DNA of 64,000 nucleotides from Candidatus Margulisiibacteriota bacterium (GCA_018823125.1 JAHJIW010000013.1:18040-82039); one strand, 5' to 3'; shown: positions 1-9,152, counted from the stretch's first letter. Translations and numbers: made by a program. The notes: a model not told the origin generated them from the letters alone.

Positions 1-13
1 CGAATCAAAAATT

Positions 14-661
14 TCAATTAGATGGGCTGGGGTCTTGTTCATTTTCCACTTTTTCTTCGGCCGGAGCACTCTCGTCAGCAATTATTTCTTCCGGCAGAAT
101 AATTTCTTTATTTTTAATGGCCTGATCAATGGATTCGTTTTCGGGAAGCGGCGGCAGTGCCGATAAATCGGTTAATCCGAAATGTTTTAAAAATTCTTCG
201 GAGGTGCCATAAATGATGGGTCGGCCCACGGCATCGGATCTACCCTTTTCCTCAATCATGTTCCGGCGCAATAGCGTATCAATCGAAGAATCAGAAGTTA
301 CCCCGCGGATAGCATCCACTTCGGCCCGGGTGACCGGCTGCTTATACGCAATGATCGCCAGCGTTTCAAGTGAAGGAGCGGTTAAATAAGTTTCTTTGGG
401 CGCATCTAAAAGGCGGCTGACGTATTCGGAATTATCGGGATTGGTTACCAGCTGATACCCGTGCGCCAGCTTAATCAGATTGATGCCGCGATCAGAAAAA
501 ACGCTCACCAGCTCTTCCAAGGCTTTCAGCACTTCCTCTTCACTGACCCCGGCAAAGTTAGCTAACTCAGCAATTTTCATCGGCCGCCCCGCTACCAACA
601 GCAGTGATTCTAAAACATTTTTTATTTTTTCGTGTTCCATCGGTATTTTTTCGTGCTCCAA
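14..661 (-). CDS. scpB: Segregation and condensation protein B
   Basis: ScpB is the winged-helix subunit of the SMC-ScpAB chromosome condensation complex. The 215-residue product has two predicted winged-helix units (about residues 15-90 and 95-165), including the family-typical stretch LAIIAYKQPVTRAEVDAIRG and VGRPIIYGT, then an acidic low-complexity tail. I chose the TTG at 661 because a G-rich Shine-Dalgarno (AGGGGGG) lies 7 nt upstream. An in-frame ATG at 640 has no such site, and the MEHEKI sequence is duplicated across the two candidate starts. It lies 12 nt downstream of scpA and is the last gene of the trpS-scpA-scpB run. The identification is firm; the start is moderately sure. Confidence 0.93.
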   Translation of the reverse strand: MEHEKIPMEHEKIKNVLESLLLVAGRPMKIAELANFAGVSEEEVLKALEELVSVFSDRGINLIKLAHGYQLVTNPDNSEYVSRLLDAPKETYLTAPSLETLAIIAYKQPVTRAEVDAIRGVTSDSSIDTLLRRNMIEEKGRSDAVGRPIIYGTSEEFLKHFGLTDLSALPPLPENESIDQAIKNKEIILPEEIIADESAPAEEKVENEQDPSPSN

Positions 662-673
662 AACAGTTCCCCC

Positions 674-1429
674 CTAATTTTTAAAAATTAAAATTTCGCC
701 AAAGGTTTCACCCTGGCGCGCACTAATCGAATTTGATTTCATCAGCTCCAGCATGGCTAAAAAGGTAACCATAATTTGCATCCTGGTTAAGCGTGGGAAT
801 AACTTAACAAACGGCAAGGGACTTTCTTTACTTAGCATTTCCATTATTTCCACTACCCGATCTTCGACTTTAATTTCCTCGGCTTCTATTTCACGGATCC
901 CCTCCTCCTCTTCTCCCACCGCATCCCATAGCCTTTTAAATGCAGAAACCAAATCCACCAAAGAAACGTTTATCAAAACAACTTTATTACTGCCCACTTT
1001 ACCTTCTTCATAAATGCGGCCGTAACGCGCGTAAACCCTTTCAAATAAAGCCTTGCGCTCCTTTAAGGAAGCAGCCGCCTCTTTAAAGGTGCGGTATTGT
1101 GCCAGGCGATCAAGCAGGTCACCCTCAATGGACCCCAGTTCATCTGCAAACCCTTCATCTTCAACTTTAGGCAGCATCAGCTTTGACTTTTTTTCAATCA
1201 GGTGTGCACACAAAAATAAAAATTCGGAAGCACCGTCCATGTCGATTTTTTCGGCTTGTAAAATAAACTCCACAAACTTTTTGGTGATGGCAGAAATGGA
1301 AATCTGATCAACGGTAATTTCATCATTTTCAATTAGATGCAGTAAAACATCAAAGGGGCCGCGAAAAGCCTCTTGATCAACCGTAAAGTTTGAAAGCAAT
1401 CCTTTTTTTTGCGGTTCAGGCGAATTCAC
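674..1429 (-). CDS. scpA: Segregation and condensation protein A
   Basis: ScpA is the kleisin subunit that bridges SMC heads and binds ScpB. The N-terminal segment FRGPFDVLLHLIENDEITV (about residues 19-37) is the hallmark of the family, followed by helical SMC-binding sequence (ISISAITKKFVEFI) and a C-terminal winged helix ending ARQGETFGEILI. The 251-residue length is normal. Translation starts at a GTG that overlaps the trpS stop codon as GTGA, implying translational coupling. Adjacent scpB supports the assignment. Nothing is odd apart from the acidic middle region. Confidence 0.95.
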   Translation of the reverse strand: MNSPEPQKKGLLSNFTVDQEAFRGPFDVLLHLIENDEITVDQISISAITKKFVEFILQAEKIDMDGASEFLFLCAHLIEKKSKLMLPKVEDEGFADELGSIEGDLLDRLAQYRTFKEAAASLKERKALFERVYARYGRIYEEGKVGSNKVVLINVSLVDLVSAFKRLWDAVGEEEEGIREIEAEEIKVEDRVVEIMEMLSKESPLPFVKLFPRLTRMQIMVTFLAMLELMKSNSISARQGETFGEILIFKN

Positions 1430-2409
1430 TGTAATCCCATGGCCTCCTTAGCCTGCTTCAGCGTTTTCCGTGCAATCTGCTGAGCTTTTTTTGCTCCGGC
1501 TTCAAGAATTTTAATTACTTTTTTCTTATCTTGAACCAATTTTGCTCTTTTCATCCAAATTGGTTCCAGATAATTTTTTAACACCTCAGCCAAAATCTTT
1601 TTACATTCGACACACCCGATATCCGCCGCCGCGCAGCGTTTACAAATTTCCGGAGTTTGATTTTTATTAAAAATTTCTTGATAAGCAAAAACCGGACAAA
1701 TCTCGGGATGTCCCTGATCTGACTTTTTTACGCGGGCCGGATCGGTAACCATAGACATAACCTTTGCTTGCAGCACTTCGGGTGAGTCTGAGATGGCAAT
1801 CGTGTTACCATAACTTTTACTCATTTTTCTGCCGTCTAATCCTGGTAAAACCGGAACTTTAGTTAAAACATCTTTAGGCTGCGGGAAAACTTCTCCGTAA
1901 AAATAATTAAAACGCCGCGCAATCTCGCGGGTAAGCTCAAGGTGCGGCAGCTGATCCTGCCCCACCGGAACCATATCCGCCCGGTAAATCAAAATATCAG
2001 CCGCCTGCAAAACCGGATAACCTAAAAACCCGTAAGTGCCCAGATCCTTTTCTTTTAGTTCCTCAATTTTACTCTTATAAGTTGGGACGCGCTCCAACCA
2101 AGGCAGCGGAGTAATCATTGAAAAAAGCAAATGCAATTCAGAGTGTTCCGGAACAGCAGATTGGATAAATAAAGTGCACTTTGCGGGATCGATCCCCACG
2201 CTTAAAAGATCGAGTGCTACATCAAAAATCATATTTTTGAAATTTTTAGTATTATCGTATCCGGTGGTCAGCGCATGCAAATCTGCAATTTCAAAAATAC
2301 AATCGTATTCATCCTGCATCTTTACCCAGTTTTCAAGAGCACCGATCAGATTGCCTAAATGTAATTTTCCGGAAGGCTGAATCCCGGAAAGCACTCTTTT
2401 TTTCGGCAT
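1426..2409 (-). CDS. trpS: Tryptophanyl-tRNA synthetase
   Basis: This class Ic synthetase charges tRNA-Trp. The ATP-binding signatures are HLGN (residues 17-20, the HIGH equivalent) and KMSKS (195-199). The 327-residue length is normal for bacterial TrpRS. Cysteines at 238, 259, 266 and 269 form a C-x20-C-x6-C-x2-C pattern, with an extra Cys at 256. Thermotoga maritima TrpRS has a closely similar motif that binds a [4Fe-4S] cluster near the anticodon-recognition region, so a metal cluster is likely here too (inference). The upstream region has a TATAAT box and an AAGGAAG ribosome binding site, and translation is coupled to scpA by a 4-nt overlap. Confidence 0.96.
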   Translation of the reverse strand: MPKKRVLSGIQPSGKLHLGNLIGALENWVKMQDEYDCIFEIADLHALTTGYDNTKNFKNMIFDVALDLLSVGIDPAKCTLFIQSAVPEHSELHLLFSMITPLPWLERVPTYKSKIEELKEKDLGTYGFLGYPVLQAADILIYRADMVPVGQDQLPHLELTREIARRFNYFYGEVFPQPKDVLTKVPVLPGLDGRKMSKSYGNTIAISDSPEVLQAKVMSMVTDPARVKKSDQGHPEICPVFAYQEIFNKNQTPEICKRCAAADIGCVECKKILAEVLKNYLEPIWMKRAKLVQDKKKVIKILEAGAKKAQQIARKTLKQAKEAMGLQ

Positions 2410-2440
2410 ATTACACTTCCTTAGAGATAATTATAGCATA

Positions 2441-4138
2441 TCAAACATCATCTGGCGGAATGTTCAAATAGCGCAACGTTTTTTCCATTACGTTGTGAAA
2501 AACCGGCCCGGCCACCGTTCCGCCCCAATAGGCTCCTCTCGGATCGTCAATCATCACCAATACAAATAATGCCGGCTGCGATACCGGCGCAAACCCGATA
2601 AATGAAGAAATATACCTATCTTTCAGGTACCCCACTCTGCCGGTCGCGGCTTTTTGTGAAGTTCCGGTTTTGGCCGCTACTTTAAATCCCTTGATTTGGG
2701 CCTGCTTGCCCGTCCCATTGATCACCACGTTTTCCATCATCTCGGTTACCTGCTTGGCAACCTGGGCACTTACCGGGCGGCCAACTACTTCGGGATAAAA
2801 GTCTTTTAGAAACTTGCCGTCCAAGCTTTCGATTTCCGAAACGATCTGGGGACGCATTAGTTTTCCCTCGGTGGCAAGGGCAGAAACCGCCGCCGACAAC
2901 TGCAGAGGAGTCACCGCGATTCCCTGGCCAAAGGTGATCATTCCAATATCCGGTTTATACCAGCGTTTATAATGCCGTAAAATGCCCCGCGATTCACCGG
3001 GAAGGCCCACCTCGGTATATTTACCAAAACCAAAAGCATCAATGGTTTCGTAAAAACGTTTTTCTCCCAGCAGTAAGCCAATTTGCGCCGATCCGGTATT
3101 GACTGATTCCTGCAGCATCTCAGAAACGGTAATGTACTGTCCAAACTTATCAATTTCGTGCGCGTTTTCAATTACTTTGCCGCCCACTAAAATCTTTTCT
3201 AAAAAGCGAAGGCGGGTTTTATCGTCGATGACCCCTTCTTTTAGCCCGGCCGCTACGGTAATAACCTTAAAGGTAGAACCCGGCTCGTACACATTTGAAA
3301 CCGCTCCCGTTTTCCAGGTATTTTGGGGATACTCCGAATAATTTTGCGGATCAAAGTCGGGTTTGGTGGCCATCGCCAAAATTTCGCCGTTCTGGGGATT
3401 CATCACAATAATCGTACCCGATTTAGCAGAATATTTTTGGATGGCTTTTTCAAGTTCACTTTCGGCAATGTACTGGATGGTAGCATCCAAAGTAAGCTTG
3501 AGATTCATGCCGTACGAAGGCTTCGCCAGAACTTTTTTAGAAGCAACTACAATTTCCCGCCCAAGGGGATCCCGCTCGGTTAACAGCTGGCCTTCCTCTC
3601 CCCGCAAATACTGGTCGTAGGAAAGTTCGATGCCGGCTAATCCCTGGTTATCCATTCCCACAAAACCTAAAACGGTTGAAGCCAAATGTCCCTTAGGATA
3701 AATGCGCTTTTTTTCTTTTAGCGCATGAATCCCTTTAAAATTTTGATCTAATATTATCTTTGCCGTTTTATCATCAATTTTTCGTTTTAGCCAGACAAAA
3801 GATTTATTACTAAAAAGCCTGGCTTGCACCTCTTTCTTTTTTAAATCCAACTGATTACTAATAAAATTTACCGCAACCTCACCCGAGGCCACTTCACGGG
3901 GGATCACAAAAAGCGAATAAGAATCAACCGTAGTCGCGAGCAGTTCACCGTTACGGTCGTAAATATCACCGCGGGGAGAAGCTAAGGTTATCACCCGTTG
4001 TCGCTGGTCTTCAACTCTGTCGCGATAAAAGCCAAAATGAACAATTTGTAATTCAAAGAGACGGCCGGCGGCAATCAAAAAGCACACCGCAAACATTATT
4101 ACTACCATTACCATACGATTGCGCATTACTTTGTTCAT
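2441..4138 (-). CDS. ftsI: Peptidoglycan transpeptidase, class B PBP (FtsI/SpoVD type)
   Basis: This class B penicillin-binding protein cross-links peptidoglycan, most likely at the septum. It has an N-terminal membrane anchor (about residues 9-28), a PBP dimerisation domain starting at the SPRGDIYDRNG motif (about 54-64), and a transpeptidase domain with the three active-site motifs STFK (288-291), SVN (345-347) and KTGT (490-493). The 565-residue length fits FtsI. The start ATG overlaps the holA stop as ATGA, so it belongs to the MBL-holA-ftsI operon rather than a division-cell-wall cluster, which is unusual. FtsI and the sporulation homologue SpoVD cannot be separated by sequence alone. 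Confidence 0.9.
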   Translation of the reverse strand: MNKVMRNRMVMVVIMFAVCFLIAAGRLFELQIVHFGFYRDRVEDQRQRVITLASPRGDIYDRNGELLATTVDSYSLFVIPREVASGEVAVNFISNQLDLKKKEVQARLFSNKSFVWLKRKIDDKTAKIILDQNFKGIHALKEKKRIYPKGHLASTVLGFVGMDNQGLAGIELSYDQYLRGEEGQLLTERDPLGREIVVASKKVLAKPSYGMNLKLTLDATIQYIAESELEKAIQKYSAKSGTIIVMNPQNGEILAMATKPDFDPQNYSEYPQNTWKTGAVSNVYEPGSTFKVITVAAGLKEGVIDDKTRLRFLEKILVGGKVIENAHEIDKFGQYITVSEMLQESVNTGSAQIGLLLGEKRFYETIDAFGFGKYTEVGLPGESRGILRHYKRWYKPDIGMITFGQGIAVTPLQLSAAVSALATEGKLMRPQIVSEIESLDGKFLKDFYPEVVGRPVSAQVAKQVTEMMENVVINGTGKQAQIKGFKVAAKTGTSQKAATGRVGYLKDRYISSFIGFAPVSQPALFVLVMIDDPRGAYWGGTVAGPVFHNVMEKTLRYLNIPPDDV

Positions 4139-5145
4139 CGGCTGCCTAGCTTAATCCGATTCCGATCCTGGCATATTTCGGAAAGTAAAATTTCCATGGC
4201 GGCATCTTTATCAAAACCGGTTTTAATTTGAGTGTCGGCGCCGTAAACTTTAAGTAAAATATCTTTCAGCTCAAGCAAATCAAAATTATTAACTTCTTTT
4301 AAAATTTGCTTCACGTAATACGGGCTGGATCCCAAATTTTTAGCAATGGCAAAAGGATCCCGCAACTTCCCCGCCAGCAACTTAACCTGGAACATCATCC
4401 GAAAGGTAGATCCAATCATCGCCAATACGGAAAAAGGATCTTCGCCAAATTTACGCAGTTTTTGATAGCCGTTTAAAGTCTGCCTTAAATCTTTTTGCTT
4501 AAGATAAGTCATGAGTTTAAAGATCCCGATACTGCCGGGAGAAACCAGGGCATCGATATCTGCTTTATCAATCGTTTGCCCGGAACCTTTGTAATTAACC
4601 AGCTTTTGGATTTCAGAATTAAGCGTACGCAAATCATTACCCACCAAATCTATCAGATAAAAGGCCACGTCCTTTTTAATGTTTCCTCCCGCGGCTTTCA
4701 CCAGCGCCAGCACGTGTGATAAAACCTCGTCCTTTTGCCATTCGGAAAAAGATTTAAACTCAAAACATTCGACCGCACCCTCAAGCATGGAGTAAACGCT
4801 GCCGGCTTCAAGCTTTGCAGAGTTATAGATAAAAATTACGCAGGTTTCTTGCGGAATCAACCCGAGCGCGTCCTCTAGTATCGAAAAATCAGACGATTTT
4901 TCTTTTTGCTTTTTGCGGCGCGAACCTTTACCCTGCAGGTTTTTAATTAAAAATACTTTTTGAGGAGAAAACATAGAAACGGAAGTAATTTGATAAACAA
5001 TATCCGAAAGGCTGGCTCGTTCACCATCAATTACTTCGACATGGGAAGCATCGAAATTTTTTCCCAAAAAGGCAGTCTGGATTTCTTTTACCTTTTGGTC
5101 TACCAGAAAGCCTTCATCCCCATAAACTAAATAAAGATTACTCAT
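4135..5145 (-). CDS. holA: DNA polymerase III delta subunit
   Basis: HolA is the clamp-loader delta subunit, which opens the sliding clamp. The 336-residue protein begins with the typical NLYLVYGDEGFLVDQKVKEI. It has a degenerate RecA-like N-terminal domain and the conserved C-terminal helical collar with LRTLNSEIQKLVNY and an ELLEL-like segment near FDLLELKDILLKVYGAD. Start and stop codons overlap its neighbours by 4 nt (ATGA) on both sides, so it is translationally coupled to the MBL hydrolase gene and to ftsI. Family identity rests on motif order and length. Confidence is high. Confidence 0.9.
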   Translation of the reverse strand: MSNLYLVYGDEGFLVDQKVKEIQTAFLGKNFDASHVEVIDGERASLSDIVYQITSVSMFSPQKVFLIKNLQGKGSRRKKQKEKSSDFSILEDALGLIPQETCVIFIYNSAKLEAGSVYSMLEGAVECFEFKSFSEWQKDEVLSHVLALVKAAGGNIKKDVAFYLIDLVGNDLRTLNSEIQKLVNYKGSGQTIDKADIDALVSPGSIGIFKLMTYLKQKDLRQTLNGYQKLRKFGEDPFSVLAMIGSTFRMMFQVKLLAGKLRDPFAIAKNLGSSPYYVKQILKEVNNFDLLELKDILLKVYGADTQIKTGFDKDAAMEILLSEICQDRNRIKLGSR

Positions 5146-5762
5146 AATAATTCTCTCGCCACGTTCATTTCTTCGGCATAGATCGTAGTTTGCATGCCGT
5201 GTCCGGGATAGACCACCGTATCCTTAGGTAACTTAAATATTTTATCTTTAATTGAATTGGATAATGCCGACAAAGACCCTCCCGGCAAATCAACTCGCCC
5301 CACTCCATCTTTAAATAATGTATCACCCGAAAAAAGAATTTTATCTCCGTCATACAAACAAATACCTCCCGGTGAATGCCCGGGCGTATGTAAAACCTTA
5401 AGCGAACTTTCGCCAAAATCAAAAACCTGGCCGTCTTTGATGTAGTGATCCGGACTAATTTTAGCACTATACCCCATCGAACCAAAAAATAAGGCGCCGG
5501 ACTTAAACATGATTTTATCTTTTTCGTGAGCATAAACCGGAATCGAAAATTTTTGTTTAACTTCGTAATTAGCAAGCATGTGATCCGGATGCGCGTGGGT
5601 ATTAATAATGGCCACCGGTTTCAGTTTATGGTCGAGAATGCGATTGATAATTTTGTCGGCATTATCTCCTGGGTCAATAATGAGGGTTTGAGAAGTTTTT
5701 TCATCTACCGCTAGATAACAATTGGTGTAAAGTTCTCCGACAACAACCTTATAAACTAACAT
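5142..5762 (-). CDS. Metallo-beta-lactamase-fold hydrolase (glyoxalase II-like)
   Basis: This is a binuclear zinc hydrolase of the glyoxalase II/YcbL group. The metal-binding HxHxDH motif is at residues 56-61 (THAHPDH), followed by HTPGHSPG near residue 130, an LFSGDTLFKDGVGR segment and a C-terminal PGHG histidine motif. The 206-residue length matches the short hydrolases that lack the C-terminal glutathione-binding domain of true glyoxalase II, so the substrate is uncertain (a thioester is likely). It is the first protein gene of the operon with holA and ftsI, overlapping holA by 4 nt, and lies just downstream of two tRNA-Thr genes. Confidence 0.88.
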   Translation of the reverse strand: MLVYKVVVGELYTNCYLAVDEKTSQTLIIDPGDNADKIINRILDHKLKPVAIINTHAHPDHMLANYEVKQKFSIPVYAHEKDKIMFKSGALFFGSMGYSAKISPDHYIKDGQVFDFGESSLKVLHTPGHSPGGICLYDGDKILFSGDTLFKDGVGRVDLPGGSLSALSNSIKDKIFKLPKDTVVYPGHGMQTTIYAEEMNVARELL

Positions 5763-5804
5763 TATGTTATAAAACTCCTAAAGCTGCGGTAAATACTAAT
5801 CGTT

Positions 5805-5877
5805 AGCCGATGACCGGAGTCGAACCGGTGACCTACTCATTACGAATGAGTTGCTCTACCAGCTGAGCTACATCGGC
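5805..5877 (-). tRNA. tRNA-Thr (CGT)
   Basis: Read on the minus strand this 73-nt sequence folds into a cloverleaf: acceptor GCCGATG/CATCGGC, a D-arm with AGCTCAGCTGGTAGAGC, a 7-nt anticodon loop TTCGTAA giving anticodon CGT, and a T-loop GGTTCGACTCC. CCA is not encoded. It decodes ACG. It is 7 nt downstream of a second tRNA-Thr gene and probably shares its transcript. Confidence 0.95.
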
Positions 5878-5884
5878 AAGAATT

Positions 5885-5957
5885 AGCCGAGGAGCGGAGT
5901 TGAACCGCTAACCTGCTGATTACAAATCAGCTGCTCTGCCAATTGAGCTACCTCGGC
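5885..5957 (-). tRNA. tRNA-Thr (TGT)
   Basis: A minus-strand cloverleaf with acceptor GCCGAGG/CCTCGGC and anticodon stem GCTGA/TCAGC around loop TTTGTAA, so the anticodon is TGT and it reads ACA. CCA is not encoded. It is close in sequence to the neighbouring tRNA-Thr(CGT), suggesting a local duplication followed by anticodon change. Confidence 0.95.
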
Positions 5958-5971
5958 ACATTTTAGATCTT

Positions 5972-7519
5972 TTACCAACTGCTCATCAGCAGTCTGGCAT
6001 TTACGTTATGAGGATTGATCTTTTGGGTGGCTTGATCAACTTTCCAGGAAAACTGTTCGGTTGAATAACTGGCACCCGAACCCGAACGATCTTGCTCACA
6101 AGTAAAAGTAACAAAAAGATCCCGTCCCTGAGGTTCTACCTTCCAGCCTCTGACCCGGACCAAAGTTCCGTATGATTTGGTCAGTTCAATGACGTCGGTG
6201 ATGGCCTTTTGAATCGCCGTGCCTTTATCGGTTCTGGCAGTTTTAACGATACTAATTGATTCTGATAATGCTACCGATTTTTCTTCGGCCTTTGGTTTTT
6301 CCGCCGCTTGCGATGGCGCCGCAATTTTGGGCTCTACTTTTGCCGCCTCTTCCTTTTGCAGCATGGTTTCGGCAATCTGGGTTTCATCCATATCTAAACG
6401 GATTTTTGCGCTATTATTTTCGGGATCGTTAGTTAAAGCCGCCATCCAGGTTTCTTTGGCCAGGACATCAAATCCCATCTTTTTATAACAATCGCCCATC
6501 TCAATCTGGGCAGTAACGAATGAAGGTTTAAGGTCAATCACTCCTTCGTAAGCGATCACCGCCTGCTGGTATTCGCCATTAATAAAATGCTGGTGCGCTT
6601 TGGCAAATTGCTCCTGGGCCAGGATCGTAGATAAAATACCAGCATTGTAATTGCCGGGATCCCGTCTTAATAAATCCACTAGCTCGCGCACCGCTAAGTA
6701 TTGTTTGCCCATTTTATAGTAGCTTTTTGCCAGCCAATAGCGGGCTTTATAGTAAGCCGGATCTACCACTAGCGCCTTGCTGTAAAAATACGCCGCGGTC
6801 TGGTAATCTTTTTTGGCATAATAACTGTAGCCTTTTTCGTAAAATGAATAAGTGGGTTCTTCAACCTGGCTGGCAATGACCCAGCCTTCGGTGCCGTCGG
6901 CAAAACGCACCCGGTACCACGGCGCTTTATAAAGCCCGGTTACCGGTTCATTTTTAATCACGTTTTTAAATGACTTAAATCCAGTGACTTCTCCCGCCGC
7001 ATTGGCCAAATAGGCCTGACTTGCATTGATAGTGACCGGCCAGCCCTTTTCTTTTTCCATGAGCACGGTATTTTCCTGAACATCAACTTCGCTGGCCAAA
7101 TCCTGGTTTACAAAGAAATCGAGTGAGCGTTCAACGAAGCGATCGCCTTGCATAATTTTAAAACTAGCAACGTGTACGCCTTCGGCTACCCCGGGCGGCA
7201 AAGCATAAAATGTGTTCCAGGAGATTCCGTCGGTAGAAGTTAAGGGAATTTCTTTTCCGTCAAAATCAAACGAAACGCTGACTGCCGAAACCTGAGAAGT
7301 CATCCTCGCAAAAAGCGCCAGATTACCCTGGTTTTCAACCACCCGCGGAGATACTATGGTTTCCAGCCAAACCAACGCCAAATCCTCATTAGCACGGGTC
7401 GGTCCGGCCAAAATACTTACGTTACCGCTCTTCACCACTTCCATATCATAAGCCTGCAGCATCGAAGCAAAACTCATCACCAGAATCAATACTATTCCCG
7501 CCAGGATAACCTTCTTCAT
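5972..7519 (-). CDS. Exported SH3b and TPR-repeat protein
   Basis: A 515-residue secreted or periplasmic protein of unknown function. It has a signal peptide (residues 1-23, KKVILAGIVLILVMSFASML), an Ig-like beta region (about 45-145), a bacterial SH3-like segment (about 150-215, with PWYRVRFADGTEGWVIASQ), several TPR units (about 225-370, e.g. YSKALVVDPAYYKARYWLAK) and an Ala/Glu/Lys-rich linker. The C-terminal domain (about 420-515, LTKSYGTLVRVRGWKVEP) is one I do not recognise. The start follows AAAGGAGG. It precedes the tRNA-Thr pair on the same strand. SH3b plus TPR suggests a cell-wall-associated scaffold, which is inference. Confidence 0.82.
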   Translation of the reverse strand: MKKVILAGIVLILVMSFASMLQAYDMEVVKSGNVSILAGPTRANEDLALVWLETIVSPRVVENQGNLALFARMTSQVSAVSVSFDFDGKEIPLTSTDGISWNTFYALPPGVAEGVHVASFKIMQGDRFVERSLDFFVNQDLASEVDVQENTVLMEKEKGWPVTINASQAYLANAAGEVTGFKSFKNVIKNEPVTGLYKAPWYRVRFADGTEGWVIASQVEEPTYSFYEKGYSYYAKKDYQTAAYFYSKALVVDPAYYKARYWLAKSYYKMGKQYLAVRELVDLLRRDPGNYNAGILSTILAQEQFAKAHQHFINGEYQQAVIAYEGVIDLKPSFVTAQIEMGDCYKKMGFDVLAKETWMAALTNDPENNSAKIRLDMDETQIAETMLQKEEAAKVEPKIAAPSQAAEKPKAEEKSVALSESISIVKTARTDKGTAIQKAITDVIELTKSYGTLVRVRGWKVEPQGRDLFVTFTCEQDRSGSGASYSTEQFSWKVDQATQKINPHNVNARLLMSSW

Positions 7520-7547
7520 TGATAGCCTCCTTTAAAAATTTTAATTT

Positions 7548-8207
7548 TTAATAAGTTAACAAGACGTTATCGACGCTCAGGTCCATATCTCCGGCTTCAT
7601 CATCCGAAACAATAATAAACTGAACCTTCAATAAACCACCGGATTTATCAACTTTATTGGGATTCCAGGTATCGTCACCCATTCCTGGATTTTCGTCCGC
7701 AAAAGCCGAAAAAGGAATTGAAATGCGGGTAAAGCCATCCCCTAAAACCTTAACTTCAGCTACCCATTTATCGTCATCGGTGGCAATCCAGCCGCGCTTA
7801 CTATCCTGCTCGAGCACGTTATTGTTATTATCATCTTCGTATAATTCAACTTTAACTTTGCCGCCTAATTTATCATTGCCGTACAAATCAAACTGAATAC
7901 GGGTGTATTCGGAGGCGTCAATGGTAACGTTAGTGCCAAACCCGCCGGCGTACCAATTTTTTGCTTTGCCGGTTATGTTTAATGACTTGGTACCGCAGGA
8001 TTCGGCCACAAAATCAATTTTTTCGGTTTTAGGATTGTCTTTAACTTCAAGCGTAATATTATCAAACTTCCACCACTCAGGATTGCGGGTATAATCACCA
8101 TCTTCAAAATTGTCGATCAGGAAAAAGGTCATTTGCGCGTAGGCAATTACGGAACTGATGGCCAACACCAATAAAACGGTTAGCCCAATATTAATTAGCT
8201 TTTTCAT
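7548..8207 (-). CDS. Exported beta-sandwich (CIA30/galactose-binding-like) protein
   Basis: A 219-residue exported protein with a signal peptide (about residues 1-24). The body begins FLIDNFEDGDYTRNPEWWKFDN and continues with alternating strands such as YTRIQFDLYGND and RISIPFSAF, ending DLSVDNVLLTY. This pattern is typical of CIA30-like or carbohydrate-binding jelly-roll domains (FEDG at the start, DNV at the end). No catalytic residues are evident, so ligand binding is more likely than catalysis. Its ATG overlaps the stop of the upstream coiled-coil gene by 4 nt, so the two proteins are co-translated. Confidence 0.75.
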   Translation of the reverse strand: MKKLINIGLTVLLVLAISSVIAYAQMTFFLIDNFEDGDYTRNPEWWKFDNITLEVKDNPKTEKIDFVAESCGTKSLNITGKAKNWYAGGFGTNVTIDASEYTRIQFDLYGNDKLGGKVKVELYEDDNNNNVLEQDSKRGWIATDDDKWVAEVKVLGDGFTRISIPFSAFADENPGMGDDTWNPNKVDKSGGLLKVQFIIVSDDEAGDMDLSVDNVLLTY

Positions 8208-9031
8208 TTTTTCTTCACCCTCTTATTAGATTTCTTCTTCATCGTCATTTTATTTTTTTTAACTTTAGTCTTTTTGGGTTCCTTTTTAGATACCAGCATT
8301 TGGTCTACTTCGCTGGCCAGTTTTTCTATTGCCCTCCTCTTTTTATATTCACCGGGAGAGACTAGGTTTTTTACGGGTTTTTCCAGTTGATTGCTTTTTT
8401 TATTAGCCGCGCTGGCTAATTCGTTTAATTCCCACTCTTTTTTATCCAGGGCCGCCAATAATGCTTCTTTTTCTTTAACTAATTTTTCGTAGCCTTTGCG
8501 TAAAGACTCGTTGCTTTTGCGCATCAGCTCTTCAGAACTGTTCATTTTATTGACCGCTTCGCCAAACCGGCGCACGTCTCTTTCGAGTAAAGTTTTTTCT
8601 TCGAGCAGCAGATTGTTTTTCTTTTCCAGCTCTGCGCTTAATTGCTTTATTTTGTCATACTCTTCTTCGGAAGATACTACCGCAATACTTTTAATTCCTT
8701 TAAATTCGGAAGCTTTAGGGAAGGCTTTGCCCCGCAGCGGGTTTTTAAAGTTGTGGCGGACACTTTTATAGCCTTCGAAGGTCAGGGCCACCAAAGACAG
8801 CCCAAAAACAATGGCCATAAATTTTGAAAATGAATTAAAAGCCGAAAGTTGAGGCGACCCCTGCGTAGATAGAACCTCGGCAATTCCTACTGACTCGGGC
8901 TGGGAATAAAGCAAACTAAAAACTAATAGTGAAAATGAAGCCACAAACACCAATGGAACCGTAACTTTTAAAAGTTTTTTTTGGAACGGGTTTCGCTTGG
9001 AAACTGACTTGGCGTTTTTACCTTTATGCAT
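8204..9031 (-). CDS. Lys-rich coiled-coil membrane protein, unknown function
   Basis: I do not recognise this 275-residue protein. It has two hydrophobic segments (about residues 20-43 and 68-88), a long predicted coiled coil (about 110-215, rich in Glu/Lys/Leu, e.g. YDKIKQLSAELEKKNNLLLEEK), and an extremely Lys-rich tail (last 30 residues) that could bind nucleic acid or anionic polymers. An RBS-like GGAAGTGGAG precedes the ATG. It is coupled by a 4-nt overlap to the beta-sandwich protein downstream, which implies a joint envelope role (inference). Confidence 0.7.
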   Translation of the reverse strand: MHKGKNAKSVSKRNPFQKKLLKVTVPLVFVASFSLLVFSLLYSQPESVGIAEVLSTQGSPQLSAFNSFSKFMAIVFGLSLVALTFEGYKSVRHNFKNPLRGKAFPKASEFKGIKSIAVVSSEEEYDKIKQLSAELEKKNNLLLEEKTLLERDVRRFGEAVNKMNSSEELMRKSNESLRKGYEKLVKEKEALLAALDKKEWELNELASAANKKSNQLEKPVKNLVSPGEYKKRRAIEKLASEVDQMLVSKKEPKKTKVKKNKMTMKKKSNKRVKKK

Positions 9032-9060
9032 TCTCCACTTCCTTTTCTTAAATTAAAATA

Positions 9061-9133
9061 TGCAGAGGGGCAGAATTGAACTGCCGACACAGGGCTTTTC
9101 AGGCCCCTGCTCTACCGACTGAGCTACCTCTGC
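9061..9133 (-). tRNA. tRNA-Phe (GAA)
   Basis: A minus-strand cloverleaf: acceptor GCAGAGG/CCTCTGC with discriminator A, anticodon stem GGGGC/GCCCT, loop CTGAAAA giving GAA, and T-loop TTCAATT. CCA is not encoded. It sits 19 nt downstream of tRNA-Asp on the same strand. Confidence 0.95.
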
Positions 9134-9152
9134 AAAAATCCCTAATAAAATA

